NCBI GenBank assembly: GCA_034509735.1
Contig: JACGWO010000006.1
Span: 4,169,001-4,233,000 of the forward strand
Length of the DNA: 64,000 bases
Direction: 5' to 3'
Origin: Sesamum alatum
Taxonomy: Eukaryota; Streptophyta; Magnoliopsida; Lamiales; Pedaliaceae
Shown: positions 25,201 to 40,200 of the stretch, one piece after another
Numbering within the stretch: position 1 is the stretch's first letter
Layout: each line of letters starts with the position of its first letter
Notes under the pieces: generated by a model
What the model was told of the DNA's origin: nothing
What the model saw: the letters and a program-made list of their open reading frames with translations, nothing else
Database searches by the model: none
Made by a program: the position numbers and the translations under genes

Positions 25201-28200
25201 TTGATGCCAGCTTCAAAGTATGTGCTAATTTCCAATATGTATAATGCTTTCTTTTGCATGCAGAGCAATTTTGCTTCTGGAAATCATTTGGTGCTTTATA
25301 CTTTGACAATCTCAGGGGTTGCTTACCTCATCAGATTGAGGAATAATTTTGAATATGGAACTTCTTCTCTTGTCCCGACTAATGAGATTCTTGAGTATAA
25401 CACACAAATTCAACCTCATTATGGAGCAATAACAGCAATTGCAGCGACAGCAGGATATCTGTTGATTGGAAGGAGTGATGGATCTATTGGTTGTTTCCAG
25501 CTTGGCGTACTTGACCCTAGTGCTTCAGGTCTAGGACAGGGTTCTGTCTTTCTTCTTGTTCTTAGAACTTTTATCTTTGTCTTCCTTTGATTGGTTATTA
25601 AAATTTCTTGGCCATTTCACTCACTCATAAAAGTTGTGTGAGTCTGTGAGATGAAATTTCTGATTTAAAAGAATGGAATTGTGTCACAGATTGTTATATT
25701 ATAACCAAATTCTTGAAGGTATGATTTGAGTGATAGCTAAAAGTTTGCAATCATTAAATTGTTAAAAGTCTGTTTGCGTGGTTGCTCAACCTATGGAGTT
25801 TTCCATCCACTCTGTATTATTTCAAATTATGATTACATCCATCACTATTTTTGATCCTTTTCCTGATGTAATTTGTAGGTTTTGTGTCTGAATTGAGAGA
25901 TGATGCTGGTTTTGGTCGATTGTGGGGCATATTGTCAAGGTATCTCTTTGATTTTAAAGTAACTGAACTCTGAGTTACAAATCTTTGTCTCGTTTCTGAT
26001 TGTTGCTTTAAATACTGCCTTCAGATATTTAGTTTCTAGCTTATTGCAGCTTCATGGATGAAATGAGCATCAATTTCTGTATATCAAGTTCTTTCATGAG
26101 AAAAGGGATTACCAGCAACATGATAGGTGCTTGATTCTCGCAGTATATAGGCAATGGTCCATTATAAGTGAAACCTAGTTCTCCTAATAAATTCTTTGGC
26201 CACGACATCTCGCTAGTGGTATTGGAAATGTAGCCCTACATTCAGCATTTCTGTTGGATCTATTAACTGTTGTCTACTTCTTGCTAAGCCAAGTCACGGG
26301 GTTTCCTCCTGAGTAGGTGCAATACCCAAAATAGATTTTCTACCATCTTTACAACCAACATAGTTTGCATCTGAAGATTCTGAACAAGCCTCTATTTTCA
26401 AGTGCCCATGCTTCTTAAATGACAAACTTTACCAGGAGTAGACTTGATGCATTTCAGGAACCTGTGAGCAGCTTACCAGTGGATAGGTCGTGGCTTTTCC
26501 ATAAACTGACTAACTACTCCTGCGAAGAAAATATCAGGAGCTAGTTACAGTAAGATAATCAACTTCCAACAAGTTGTCGACACTCCATCCTTGTCATTCT
26601 AGAAAGTAGGATTGAAATTCATAAGAGTGTCAAAGTGTTATTACTAAGTAAACCAAGTTCCTGGAGTAACTCAAGGGCATATGACCCCCTCTGAGATAGC
26701 GGAGACTCATTGTTACTATGAGCAATCTCAATGTCCAATAAATGTTTAGGAGGTTCGATGTCCTTGGTGACAAATTGTCTCTACAAGCATACCCTGGTCT
26801 CTTCTATACCCCCAAAATGAAGCCAGAGTACATGTTTATTTTCTGTTTGAATAATGTGATTAGCATCTACTTTCTCTCTTGTGATTCTATTTCCTTTTTA
26901 TTTATATATCAATTGTCATTCAGGAATCCAGCGCTGGCCGCTGTACAGGATTTAGTAATATCAGAGGTGCAGCAGAGAAAGCTTCTTTTTGTGCTTCATT
27001 CTGATGGCATTTTACGAGTATGGGACCTTTCAAGCCGGGGTAAAATTTTCAGTCATGCAATGACAGTTCCAACATTGACAGGCAAGTGTCTTATCTAATT
27101 TACTTTTACTAATCTCATAATTGAATTGATTTTATGACTTGCTTTGTGATGTTCCAAATTTTGATACCAAAATATGACGACTTCGCTTAATATACCATGC
27201 ACCAAAATTTTATTTCATATATTAAGCCTGCATGAATTGCACAGGTAATATCAATTTAACAAAATCATATACTCGTGTAAATTTGGATTAGTACTAACTG
27301 GAGATGAAGTTCCGGTTGGCAAAATCAGCAATAAGTATGATTAAATAGTTTACTGAAGTATGGTATTTATTATAATATAAGTTGGTGTAAGACTTGATTA
27401 ATTAGTCTTGGATGAATATTTAACCTTTTGTCTTCTAATTTTTTTTTTCTCAAGTTTATGTGTATTACCTTTTCTTTATATCATATTATTGTTAGAAAAT
27501 ATTAGGGATAATTTCACTTTTGGTACCCCAGGTATGGCCTTATTTCACCTTTGGTACCCCCTGTTTCCATGTCATCAATGTTGATACCCAAAGTTTCCTT
27601 TTTTCATCGAGCTGAGTACCTGCCGTTAGTTGACCGTCAGAATTAACGGTCAAAGTCATTTTGGCGGGAAAATTGGCAGTTTTTTGCCTATTTACGCACA
27701 TGTTTGGCTACCATTTACTACACCACAAAAATTAGAGTTGAAAAAGTAAAATTGAGAATATTTTGGGAAAAAAACAAGAGGTATGAGGAGAAATCAGTTT
27801 CAATCTTACTCAAATACGAGTGTGGGTTCGTCTAATGAGAACATTTATGTGGAAAAAATGTATTGTGAGTGTGGAATTGAGCTACCATTGAAGACTTCTT
27901 GGACCAAAATAAATTCGGGAAAAAGTTTTGGGCATGTCCTAATTACGGGGTAAATTTATATTTTATTCTTATTTATTTTGTGTTTTTGATTATATACCAT
28001 TAATTCTAGTTTTTATTTTTTCGATCACAGAAAAGAGAATATTGTGGAGTTTTTAGATGGTTTGATCCGGAAATGTGCCCAAGATCGAAGCAAATAAAAA
28101 TACAAAAAATAAATAAGAATATTTTTTCCCCGTAAAAACAAGAATTAATGGTATATTATCAAAAACACAAAATAAGTAAGAATAAAATATAAATTTACCC

Positions 28201-31200
28201 CGTAATTAGGACATGCGCAAAACCTTCTTCCCGAATTTATTTTGGTCCAAGAAGTCTTCAATGGTAGCTTAATTCCACACTCACAATACATTTATTCCAC
28301 ATAAATATTCTCATTAGACGAACCCACACTCGTATTTGAGTAAGATTGAAATTGATTTCTCCTCATACCTCTGGTTTTTTTCCCAAAATATTCTCAATTC
28401 TACTTTTTCAACTCTAGTTTTTGTGGTGTAGTAAATGGTAGCCAAACATGTGCTTAAATAGGCAAAAAACTGCCAATTTTCCCGCCAAAATGACTTTGAC
28501 CGTTAACTCTGATCGTCAACTAACGGCAGGTACTCAGCTCGATGAAAAAAGGAAACTTTGGGTATCAACATTGATGACATGGAAACAGGGGGTACCAATG
28601 GTGAAATAAGGCCATACCTGAGGTACCAAAAGTGAAATTATCCCAAAATATTAAATTCTTAACTTGAGAAATACACAAATTGAAGGTTCTATAAATATTT
28701 TATTTCAACTAGAGCAAGGACAAAATCTTGATTTCTTCATTTAAATGAAAAATTACACTTCCATGAATTACCCAAAGAAACATAATTTGGATACATATAT
28801 GTACATACATAATTAAAAGAGAATATCACACACACACACACACACACTAACGGGAAGAGAAGGCTTGGACTTAGTCCACACATTCTCCTTTTCTATTGTA
28901 AATAAAAACATGGGGGACATCAACGCTTTACACATGACCTACATGAAGTCACCTAAACCTTTAATGTTGTTTTTTTTTTCAAGTTAAGCTGTAGTTTCAG
29001 TGATTATGTTTTATAACAATAAACAATTAAAGAAGCTGTTTTTGGTCCTCTGTCCTAACTAAATTTTAGTTGTTTAGCCTAGATAAGCTTCTTAGGTAAC
29101 TTTTGGTATATGGTTGATCCTTATTGTTTTCTGTCTACCTTGCTGGTGTTGAGTGTCAGCCACCAGTTCAATTAATGGTAACACATCTCATTTAACTTTC
29201 TTTTTATCCATTGTGAAATTTTTTAATGACCGACTTCATTATAATTATTATTGATTATTTGCAATGGCTTTGTAAGTAATATGATTTTTTCATTCACATA
29301 TTGCTTTCAGGTGCATTTGTAAGGCTGTGGGTAGGAGAGGCTGGTAATGATACTGGCATAATTCCTTTGGCTTTGCTGCATGAACAGAATTTGGTATGTG
29401 GCAGCTGAAGAAGCAGCCCTGCTTTTGGATTTAGATTTAATCTTTTAGAGTCCAGTTCTCATTGCAATTTTCCTTTTCCTATCCATCCTGATTTATTTGT
29501 TTGGTTTATCATGTTGGTGTGATGTAATTTCTGGTTACCCTTCCGTGCATGCAAGATCATTGGTCCTCTGCCCTTATTCTAACAAAACCCTATGGAAAGA
29601 ATACCATTTTACATGTTCCCTATCAGCCATAAATAAAGAGGTCAAGAAAGTAGTTTTTAGACCAGAATACTGTCACATTTATGGATTTGATGATCCTTGT
29701 CCATATGTAGGAATCTTGATATCGGTAGGATATGGAATAATGAATACACGATCATATCACCCAATTCTAGGGCTCTCCCATATATTGCCCCTGAACATGT
29801 TCTTTTCCTCCAAATGCGTAAAATTTTAGGTGGAATGGTTGTTTGTCTTAGATAGCATAAAGTCAGTCGTTCCTTCCCCATGTAATTGCTGACTGGTAGC
29901 ATCTTTTCTTTTTCTTTTTAAATGTGGCCCTAAAAACTTTTGTTGCGCTTTCAATTTAGTCTTTGCAGTGTGTTTTCAGTATTTTCCTTGGTGTATCAGG
30001 TAAATTAATCTTCATTATGTGTAGTCAATTACGAAATACTCGCAGAATGCTCTCTTTAGGCATTTCCATCTTTATGCTTTAATCTGAATCAAGTGATCTA
30101 GGGTTTCATTTTACATCTAAATTGTACCTATGACACACATGGCTAATAGCTTGTTGGATCCTGCTTAATTCCTTGTTAAAGGTGTATTGGTGGACATGAA
30201 TAGAACTTGGGAGTTGAAAACTGAAATTAATAACTCTTACTTGGCCAAGTTGATGAGGCTGAAGCTTCAATCTTGACTAGGTAATACTGGTCTATTATTG
30301 AGCAACAAAAGATAAACAAAAGCTTTACTGACTTTATTATTTAATGAAACCCTTAATGTTCTCAATTGTATCTTCTAACTCAAATATAGTAAGGCATTTC
30401 ATATTTGCAGAATAACATATTTAGGATTGGTTAGTTTCATTCTCAAAAGAGCATCTAATACTTATAGGTTAGATTTCTGGTTTGAGTACAGTTGTTTGTC
30501 AAATACTTCCGCAGCCAGTTGGTGTTGATTATGGACTCTTAGAAACAGTTTTGTGGATAACATTCAGAATATCTCACTGCTGATTAGAATCTACAAACAG
30601 TTTCTCGTTGTTGGCTTGTGTACAAATTAGTACTCTTGTGGCAATCATTGGGAGAGGATCGTGGCAATCGTGAATGAGGTTGTTTCCGTAATTTTGCTTG
30701 CAATTACCCACAAGAGCAGTTGTTTGGACTGCGTGGCTATAATTGCCTTCCTGGTGCAGTGTAAGTGTGGGCTTGCATAATTGAAACATGGCGCTTGGGT
30801 GTTGCGAAGATTTAAAGAGTCGGAACTAGATGTTGGCCATTAACAAAGAAGAAATAGAATGAGGAGAAGGAGAGGGGAGAGGGAGAGAGAGAAGCAGACA
30901 AGAGAAAAACAAGAGAGAGAAAGAAGAAGAGAAGGAACAAACACTAGAAAGAGAAGTTTGTAAATGTTCAACAAATTTACACAAAATACATACGGACTCC
31001 TAATTATCATCCACTCTAAAGATAAAGATGTCAGATGTGTGAGTTGACCTGAAGACTTCTCCTGTCAAGACAAGTAACTGACACCCTTAAGTGGACCATG
31101 GTTGCATCATTTTCAAGAATAATATAAGACAACTAGCAGCTTCAGATAAAACTTTTCAAGTTGTAATGTAATACTACACAAGGCCTGCAATGTTTGCATC

Positions 31201-34200
31201 AGTACATGCTTGGTGGGGTGCTTAATCTCGGGTCCTGATGCAGTGAATTGGCTGGAGAAATTTCTTGCAAACATATGGCGTTGGAGGAGCTTAAAATGTA
31301 TTGACAGGTGTTGCGGTCAAATTCATACTACATAAACAGCCACAATATGACTTAAATAACTCATTATTGCTTCTCTGGTGGTGTGGTGGAATTGTTCTTA
31401 GTGCAATTTCGTGTAGTGCATTTGTTGCTGAACTGATACTTTAGACTTTATTAGATTTCTGAAATGATTTTGAATCAATTCTGTGACATTCATTTCATAC
31501 TTCAGACAGTCTTGAGTTGATGTTCACTCGTTCCGTTTTGCCAAACTGTTAAGGAAGCGAGCACTGAAACAATTTTTCTATACGGGCTTCATTATGATGT
31601 CGGGGAAAGGATACCATTGTCACTGGAGCCTTCGTTGAAGAAAATCTCTTTGGGAGAGGTGAATAAATTATTACCTTATGTTATACTGCTTATTGTTTGT
31701 AATCGACCAATCCCCAATCATTGCACTTTTGCTTCCTGAATTCCTCAAGGGTGGACCTATTGATGTTAAACTTACCTCGAACAAAGTGTGGATTCTCAAG
31801 GAAGAGGGACTCATAATGCAGGAATTGTTTTCTAACGACGTCAAGGAGTAAGTTACACAGACGCTTGTACTTTTTGCTGCTGTTCGTTTTTGGGTTACTG
31901 CAACTAAACTACATATTTTTTGTTGATATCCTTCTTCTGAAAGTCAAATTGATTTGAGATGCTTCTCTTTTTATATTCTTCTTCAGAGATCTTTTTGATG
32001 CATTTGATCCTTGTTTGGTAATGCTTAAAGGCATTTTCTGTTGGGGGCCTTGCACGTCTGCATTTCCTTGCCTTTAGTCTGGGATAGTATGAACTAAACC
32101 TGATATATGTAGTACTTTTAGAGTTTGTCTTTCTTCGGTTGGAGAACTTTTTTTGAAGAGTTAGATCAACCTGTTCTCTGCTTAAGTTTAGCTAACACTT
32201 ATTTTTATGTGTTAGGGAATTAGCACATTACTATGCTTTGCAGGAAACTCTTGTTGCTGACCTGCTATTTCAGAGTTCCGAGCATTCTTCAGATGATCTT
32301 CTTTGGCTTGCCTATTCGGCATTTTCTTCTTCAAAGGTTCTGTAATCAATTTAGCTTTGTTGACATATTCCTGTTGTTATAGATCATTACTTTTGCAATG
32401 CCATGCGAATATCCATATTCATATTCTAATAATTGACCAATCAACCCACAACTTTTCTAATTCAAAGCCTGTAACCTTGGTTCCCTTGGATTAATGCGCT
32501 TAGAACTATGCCTCAATTTGTTCTTAATGAATATGTGTGCATTCCCGTATACTTTGAACCCACTTGTGCTGCATTCACAACAGCCTATCTGGTTAAGTTG
32601 GTCATTATATTGGTGAAAACACTGTGCTTAAAATACAGTATATGTTCTTCGTGGTTTCCTATAGTAATCTCGAAATGAGCCTGTTGAAAGCACATATGTT
32701 GAGGTTTATGGTGCACAATTGAGATGCAACGAAGTTTATATGCAGTGGAAAACACTTTCTAAGATTACTATCTGCTGTGAGAATGCTGTGAATTAGTCGA
32801 GTTATTTCATTTTCCAGTTTAGTAGAGCCACAATTTAAACTCTGTACAGTGTAGTGTATCTGCTCTCTGTGATCCTATCTAATCAAGCACAGGTAATGCG
32901 GTCATGCTAAAGTTGGTGCCCTTGTGCCAGATCCTTCTTCCTGGCTTCTGAGGTTAGATCCATCTGTAGTCTTAGTCAAGGGATGTCGATGTGGGGTGAG
33001 ATTGGAGTAATTTGAAAGCAGTTCTTTGGAAGATTGAAAGGTATTGAAGACAGCAGCAGAAAGAGACCACGAGGCTGTAGGCCTTGTTCAGTGATAAGTC
33101 ACCTGCAAGAACTAATGTAGATGATTAAGTGATAGATAAAGGTTGAGGATGGTATGAGAACTAGTTGGCTTCCTTTTAGCTGCCCTTGCTATGGATATAC
33201 AAACTCACAAATATTTGGATAAATTGGACGACACTGTTGTTTATTTCTTGTCCGTGATAATGAGCTTCTTATAAAAAATGGCCTATCTTTAGGTGAAGGA
33301 CCGTTAATTAGGCCAAAGTGAACTGGATTTAGACTGATATATGACTATGATGACTCTTGTACTCTTACAATCATTGCTTCATCACTGTCACCGGCAGCTA
33401 TTCTGTTGTTGAGAACATGAGGGTCTGTTGATAAGAGCAAAGAATTTTACCAGGATCCTGGTAAATTAGAAGTATATGTCAAATATTAGTTAACTATATC
33501 TGATAAATCCTGGCATTTGGTTCATGCACTCCTCTCCAAAATTGCACCATATAAACTTTTCTTCAAGGTTTGAGAGCTCAATTAGAAATAGTTTTTTCTT
33601 CTATTTGTTTCCTAGAAACTGTTCCCGCAAACTAAACTGATTTTTTTTTTTTTCAAATAAATGAATCACTGGGATATCACTAAAAATGTCAAAATATTTG
33701 TATGAGGGTTCTGGAGCTCAAACACAAAGGTCAGAGATAGTAATTGAGTTTTTGCATCTAAGGCTATTCATTAATCTGGACCTTCTATGTATGCCTTTGC
33801 CATAGACAAAATAGTGCATCCACTTGACAGGGATATATCGATTTAGTGGAGGCCTATGGGGAGGATGAGAATGGTTAAATACAGATAAATATACATGGAT
33901 TGATTCTGGATTTTGATCTTGTAAAATTAGATGATATAGTCAAGGAAAAGTAATGCAAAAGGTATTATCTCCAAATATATACCCAAGATAAATGCTTGAA
34001 ATGGATAAGGGGCAGAAAATGCCAATTCTTTAACAAGAAAACCTAAAGGGCTGCACTGAATTGATGTAGCCGAGCTATCCAACTATCTGTCCAAGTATCA
34101 CTCGTGATGCTAAACTTTGCTCCATTTGTACCGTGCAATGGATGTAGCTATGCAATTTTGACAAAAATATTCGTGTTTGTGCAGGAGGAAATTGCCCCAT

Positions 34201-37200
34201 TTGTATCTTCTGTTTTTCTGCGTGCATTGCTTTCTCCTGGGGTTCATTGCAATGGTGTCCTGAGGCAAACATTTGGAGATTATGGCAAGCACTTCACTGA
34301 TTCAGATTTTGGTTCCTTCACCATCGATGATCTGAAAAGGGAAATTTTGTCAGTTATTGAGGATCAGGTAGTTTTTTTATACCATTTTATCATTTTGAGG
34401 TGCACTATTCAAGAGGAATAGGTTCCTTTTCTTTGTACTTGCCATCCCCTCCTCTTGGACATTTTTCTGCTCCTTTAAATTTCTGAGCAGACATGCTATC
34501 TCTATCATTATTTCTTAACGTTCCTGTGAATCATGTCAAGTAATGTGCATAGCTTTGACTTCAGTTGATTTCGAAGGATCCTTAAAATATTGTGGTTGAT
34601 TTTAATGAAATTGAGGTCAAACAAAAATAATTTCAAAACGTCATTATCAGTAGAAAATACTAGTGTTGTAGTTCCCCTGGTCAAACTGGAACCACACACG
34701 ACATATGGCATTTTTATGCTTTATCTATTGATTTTTGTTTTGTCACAGTTGTGGCAGCTGCTATCAACTTTCTATTACTTATTCTTTGTCAAGGAGATGG
34801 GTGTTCTGGAAGTAACTGGGAGTTAATAAATGCATGTTCTGTTGTAGGGTGGAAGTGAAAGTCCGGTCTCCATTCTTCAATGTTGGAGAACATTTTGTGC
34901 TCGTTATGTAAATAATTGGTGCAAGTATAATGTAGCTTGTGGTCTGCTCATGGATCCATTAACAGGTGCTATTGGTTTAGTCAGGAGCAACATAATCTCT
35001 CTCTGTCGCGGGCTGGAGGATGTGGAGCATATTATCTATGGTAGTCTGTATCATGTCATATTATTCATATGAGTTTTTTAGTTAACTGATTTCATCTATT
35101 CACTTGTTAACAATGCATAATTTTCTGGACTTATGCTTTACCAGGTTCATTTGAGGAAGAAAACAAGTATATAAGCCGAGGAGTGGATTATTCTGGTGAC
35201 GAGCTTGATCGGAAGATTCTATTTGAGTTACTACAATGTATCCGAAATGTGAGCCAGCAGTTAGGCAAAGCTTCATCAGCTATATTTTATGAGTCACTTC
35301 TTAGTGCTCATGTATCATCTGAGGAGGTTGTTCCTCGTTTTCTAAAGATTCTAGAAACTGGATATAGTTCTTCGATAGCAGCTATACAGATATCGGAACT
35401 CGGAGCTGATACTGCGTGGGAGAAAGAATTATCGAATCACAGAAACCTAAGAAAATTTTCAACAAATATGTTTTTGTCCCTTCATGCATTGTGCGATAAA
35501 GCTAAGTCATGGGGCAAGGTTTTGGATGTGGTTGAGAGCTACTTAAAGGTTTTAGTGCCTCAAAAAATTGTACTTAATATGGATGCTGAAGCAATTTTTC
35601 ACATAAATAGTTCTGCAATAGTGCAATCCACGTGCCAAATTGCCAAAGTGATGTTTGAGTCTGTGTTGGATGTTCTTATGCTGCTAAGCTACATGACTAG
35701 CATCAGTGGGCAGGTCAGTCTACATTTATATTGCGCATCCAAAAATGGATTTGTGATATCTCATCTTGCTTTTTATTTCTTGGCACGTCTTTCAGAAATT
35801 ATCTTATATGTGGCTTTGTGACTTCTTCGCGCTTGGTCTGTTAAGATATCAAAAAATGGAAAATATTTTTCCTAATTTAATATTCTTTTCCCTCATTGTC
35901 CTGGGAACCAAACAGAGCATGGAATCAAGACATGCATAGCTAGCTCTTGTTGGAATTTATGTCATGAATGTTAAACCTTCATACGATCATAGAATTCTCA
36001 TCAATTTTTTGTCCTCTTAAATGCTCCGAGCCTAGGACCTTAATTGTGTGAACCTATTAAGACTGGGACCAACTGTTCTCCCCCTTCACCTTGCCTCCCT
36101 TTCTCTCTTTCGATAATCAGGGTTTTGGAAGTTGAGCTGTTCGCTTGAACCTATTTTTTAAACTTGAGTTGGAGTTTTATTTAGTGCTAAGCAACTTATT
36201 CCCTTTCTTTTGCAGATTAACATGTCACATGATGATGTTTCAAGAGTTAAACTCGAGTTAATTCCGATAATTCAAGAGACTGTCACGGAGTGGCATATTA
36301 TCCATTTCTTTGGGACCACACCATCTGAATCTCCTGCAATTGAAGATTTCAGTTATCAGCTTTCATCCTTACAAATTGGTAGAACTGAATGAACTTTTTT
36401 ATGAGTTCACTTTATTGTGCAGCTGCTTCCACCATCATATGCATGTGAATTATATTAATCAACAGATGCTAACATAATTGACGATTTTAGGCTTTTCATT
36501 AGCTGTCAGTGCACTTCATGGTTGATGTTTGGTCTTATCGGTACAACAGAGTTGCTGATTAGAATCTTGATGTGTAACTGGATATTCATGCAGTTGGAGT
36601 TTCTTTTCGCTGTTCTGAAGTTACTTTTCTGAACAGCTAGAATTACTTCCTGAGGTTCTGTTTTCATGCTTCCTTGTTGATTCTTGTCAGATAGCAATGT
36701 GGATAAAAGATTGTGGACTGGGAGGCTTGGGAAATGTGACTTTTCTCTGGCGTTTATCCTACTATTGAGTATGCAAAGTTCCTCTAGTGAACTGGGGAAC
36801 GTCTCTTTTAGTAGACTTCTGAATCCCAGCAGCTTAATTGGTTTAAGTCGGGAGTTCACCAGCTGGATAATTTGGGGAAGGAGTGGAGAAGAATCTTCTG
36901 TATTCTTCAGCAACTCAATTGATCTTGCGCTAGTCTTACTGAGACATGGGCAGTTCAATGCCACTGAGGTTTTGTTCTTTCTATTTCTTAAATACTGTAC
37001 CTGTGTGTTCAGTTTAGGAAAAAAGTCCTGAGACAAGTTCTCTCTGGTTTATTCTAGTATTTGCTTACTTTGGTGGATGCATATTCACGGAAGGAGAGAA
37101 TCTTTGATAGCCTTCAGGCTGTGGATGGCAAATTATCCGCACTCTTCCATCTTCTTGGATGTTGTCTTGTTGCTCAGACACAACATGGATTGCATGGACC

Positions 37201-40200
37201 AGTTAGAGACAGAAAAGTTGGTGAAGCACTTCGCTGCTTTTTCAGGTACGTAAAGATCTTTCTGAGCCCTGATTTCAGGTTTGACTATATTTTAAAGCGA
37301 TTGCACAGGTTAGGGTGTTCGACTTATGATTGAAATAGATGTAGATTCATCTCATCATTTCTCTTACCTTTCTACATGTTTGCTCTTTGTGGGACTTGCC
37401 CATTGTATATCTCTACCGTGCTGGTCTATATCTGGGGCTTATTCACTTACAACGTAGCCGATTATGTTTAGTTTTCTTATTTTAGTTGTTCATTATTGCA
37501 TTAGCATGTGGTTTTATTTGTTATCTGTCATAACTTCCTTTGGGGTACCAAATTCAGTGGCAAATAAGCCACTTTATCACCAGATACTGGAAGTTTTATT
37601 TATCTTCTGTAATATTTGTTGTCCAGAGCTGCATCAATGGAAGGATCTTCCAAAGCTTTGCAAAGTTTGCCACGTGAAGTTGGATGGTTGCGAATTGATT
37701 TCAGTTACGTTAAGCTGTCAATCAAATTTATTGTACTTTTGCCTTGCTATAGTTATGCATATCTTCTATTGCTTCTTTGATTCATAGAGTTACTCATTCT
37801 CTTCAGGCAGTTCTTCGTCAACTGCAGCATGGAAACTTCAATACTATCAATGGGTGATGCAGCTATTTGAACAATATAATGTGAGTGAAGCTGCTTGCCA
37901 ATTCGCTCTGGCTGCACTTGAGCAAGTTGATGAAGCTCTTGGCACTCTAGATAGCAGTTACAGAGAGAATCTTGGAGAATCTGTGACTACAGTGAAGGGC
38001 AGACTTTGGGCGAACGTCTTTAAATTCACTTTGGATCTTAATAATTACCACGATGCATATTGCGCAATAATTTCAAATCCAGATGAGGAAAGCAAGAATA
38101 TCTGTTTGAGGCGTTTCATCATAGTTCTTTATGAGCGTGGTGCAGTAAAGGTTTTGTGGATATTCTTATCTCTCTCTTGTTCTCTTTCGTCCGTGGACTA
38201 TTACCCTCTTTTTCAAGTATTTCTGTTTAATCATGATTAAAGCTTCCCAATATTGGGAGTTGAAGAAAGTAATCGTATAGACGAATACTAAATTCTACCT
38301 TTTTAAGTTTATCTAGACCTAGATTAGATCTTTGTCTTCAGTCTAAAATTTAATTACTGCTGTGTTTTTGTCTTTTATTGTTTACAGATGCTTTGTAATG
38401 GCCAGTTACCGTTGATTGGTTTAGTGGAGAAGGTAGAGCGCGAGCTTGCCTGGAAGGTTTGATATGATTTGCCAACAAATTGGAATATTCTTTTTTCGGA
38501 TTACTTCTGACTATATATGTTATCAACACATTTGCTCTGCAGGCAGAGCGTTCTGATGTTTCAACCAAGCCAAACCCTTTCAAATTACTTTATGCATTTG
38601 AGATGCACAGACATAACTGGCGTAGAGCTGCCAGTTACATTTATCTGTATTCTATCCGCCTGAGAGCTGAAGCAGCAGGAAAAGATCATCAAGTCAGGGC
38701 TTTGACTCTGCAAGAGAGGCTGAATGGGCTAGCTGCTGCCATTAATGCTCTGCAGCTTGTTCATCCTGCATATGCGTGGATTGACGCCCCAGTTGATGAA
38801 ACACCTCCTGATAAAGAAAACTATCCAAATAAAAAGGCTAGGATAACCAAGCAAGAACAATGTAAATCATCCCTTTACAATGACCTTTTGTTAAGAAATT
38901 GTTGAATTCCTTTGATTGTTCCGGTCTGTTATTGGTGATCCTCCTGTCTATTGTTTGCGCACTGATCACAGTTTTTCCGTGTTTATGCTTCAGCTCCCCC
39001 TCATGATGCTCCGCCTCAAAAGCTGCCATCTTATTTAGATGTTGAGAAACTTGAAAAGGAGTTTGTTTTAACATCAGCAGAATACTTGCTTTCTTTGGCA
39101 AACATCAAGTGGACCTTTACGGGTATGAAAAAAAAGGCAATGGTTAATTCCTGATTATTTTACCATTTGTGAATGAAATTTCTTTTGTAATGTAAATATC
39201 TAGGTGTTGCTTCTTATTTATCAAATTCTTTTTTGTGATTCACTTGGATTTGGTGTTTTTAAACCCTTTCCCATATGATTAGAATGTTAACCTGCATTTA
39301 TCGAGATTTGTGTTTATCATTTAAAATGACCAACTTCACATATATTTCAGCCTAGTGGCATCATTCACAATATTTCTAGACTACTTTTAGAGACATACTC
39401 AGGCTTCCCTTCCCCAACTCAAGCCTTGTCTCGCAGTTTCTATTGTAACACCTTTTCTTTTCTTCAGGAAATGAAAAACCATCAGCTGACCTTATTGATC
39501 TGTTGGTTGAATCAAATTCATATGATATGGCATTTACGGTGATACTCAAGTTTTGGAATGGCTCTGGTCTTAAAAGGTTGTAATCTGTCGTCCCGGAACT
39601 CTATAAGTTGATATCCCTTAATGTCTTTGATGTGCTTATTATGTGCAATCTGACAAATTTTTCAGGGAGCTTGAAAGAGTCTTTATTGCGATGGCACTGA
39701 AATGCTGCCCAAGCAGACTAGTCCCATTGCATGGGTAAGTACACGAATGTATTTTTGTATACTGTTACTCCATCTTCTTATGGTCTCCATTAGGTTCCAC
39801 TCATGTTCATTCCTTATTTGCATGAGCAGGAACCAAACTTCTAAATTTCTCTTCTGTTTAGATTAATCTTGAATTTTCCCCTCGAAAGCTTCATGATAAT
39901 AGATTGCTTTTTCCATTGCTTTCTTCATGCTACATATTTGAGTCTACTGAAAGAGCAGTTTCTCACTTTTTGTCAGGAAAGATCGTAAAACACATGGTCT
40001 TCTGTTGACTTCATCACAAGATGAGGTAGTTCGTGATTCACTTGATGCAGCTAAAACAGGACAACAATTGACGGGCACTAGCTATTGGGAAACACTTGAA
40101 CTCTATCTTGTTCGTATTTCTTAGTACCCTCTTCCTTTGAGATAGTGTGTTCTATATTTGATTAAAGCATGCAAGGTTTTTCTGACATGGCTTCAGGGAG

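Larger units (their letters stand above)
27505..28644. mobile_element. Mutator-like fold-back transposon carrying a GRF zinc-finger gene, in NUP160 intron 5
   Basis: The two halves are inverted copies: arm 27505-about 28015 and arm about 28133-28644, roughly 510 bp each and highly similar, starting GGGATAATTTCACTTTTGG. The element is flanked by a perfect 9-bp direct repeat, AAAATATTA (27496-27504 and 28645-28653), the size typical of Mutator-like (MULE) insertions. The unique centre of about 115 bp and both arms hold pieces of a GRF zinc-finger gene. No transposase is present, so it is non-autonomous. Confidence 0.9.

Noticed and set aside
36506..37036. 176-codon minus-strand frame over NUP160 exon 14
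   Set aside because: Shadow of the NUP160 exon on the other strand; its peptide has no recognisable family, and the plus-strand exon fits in phase.
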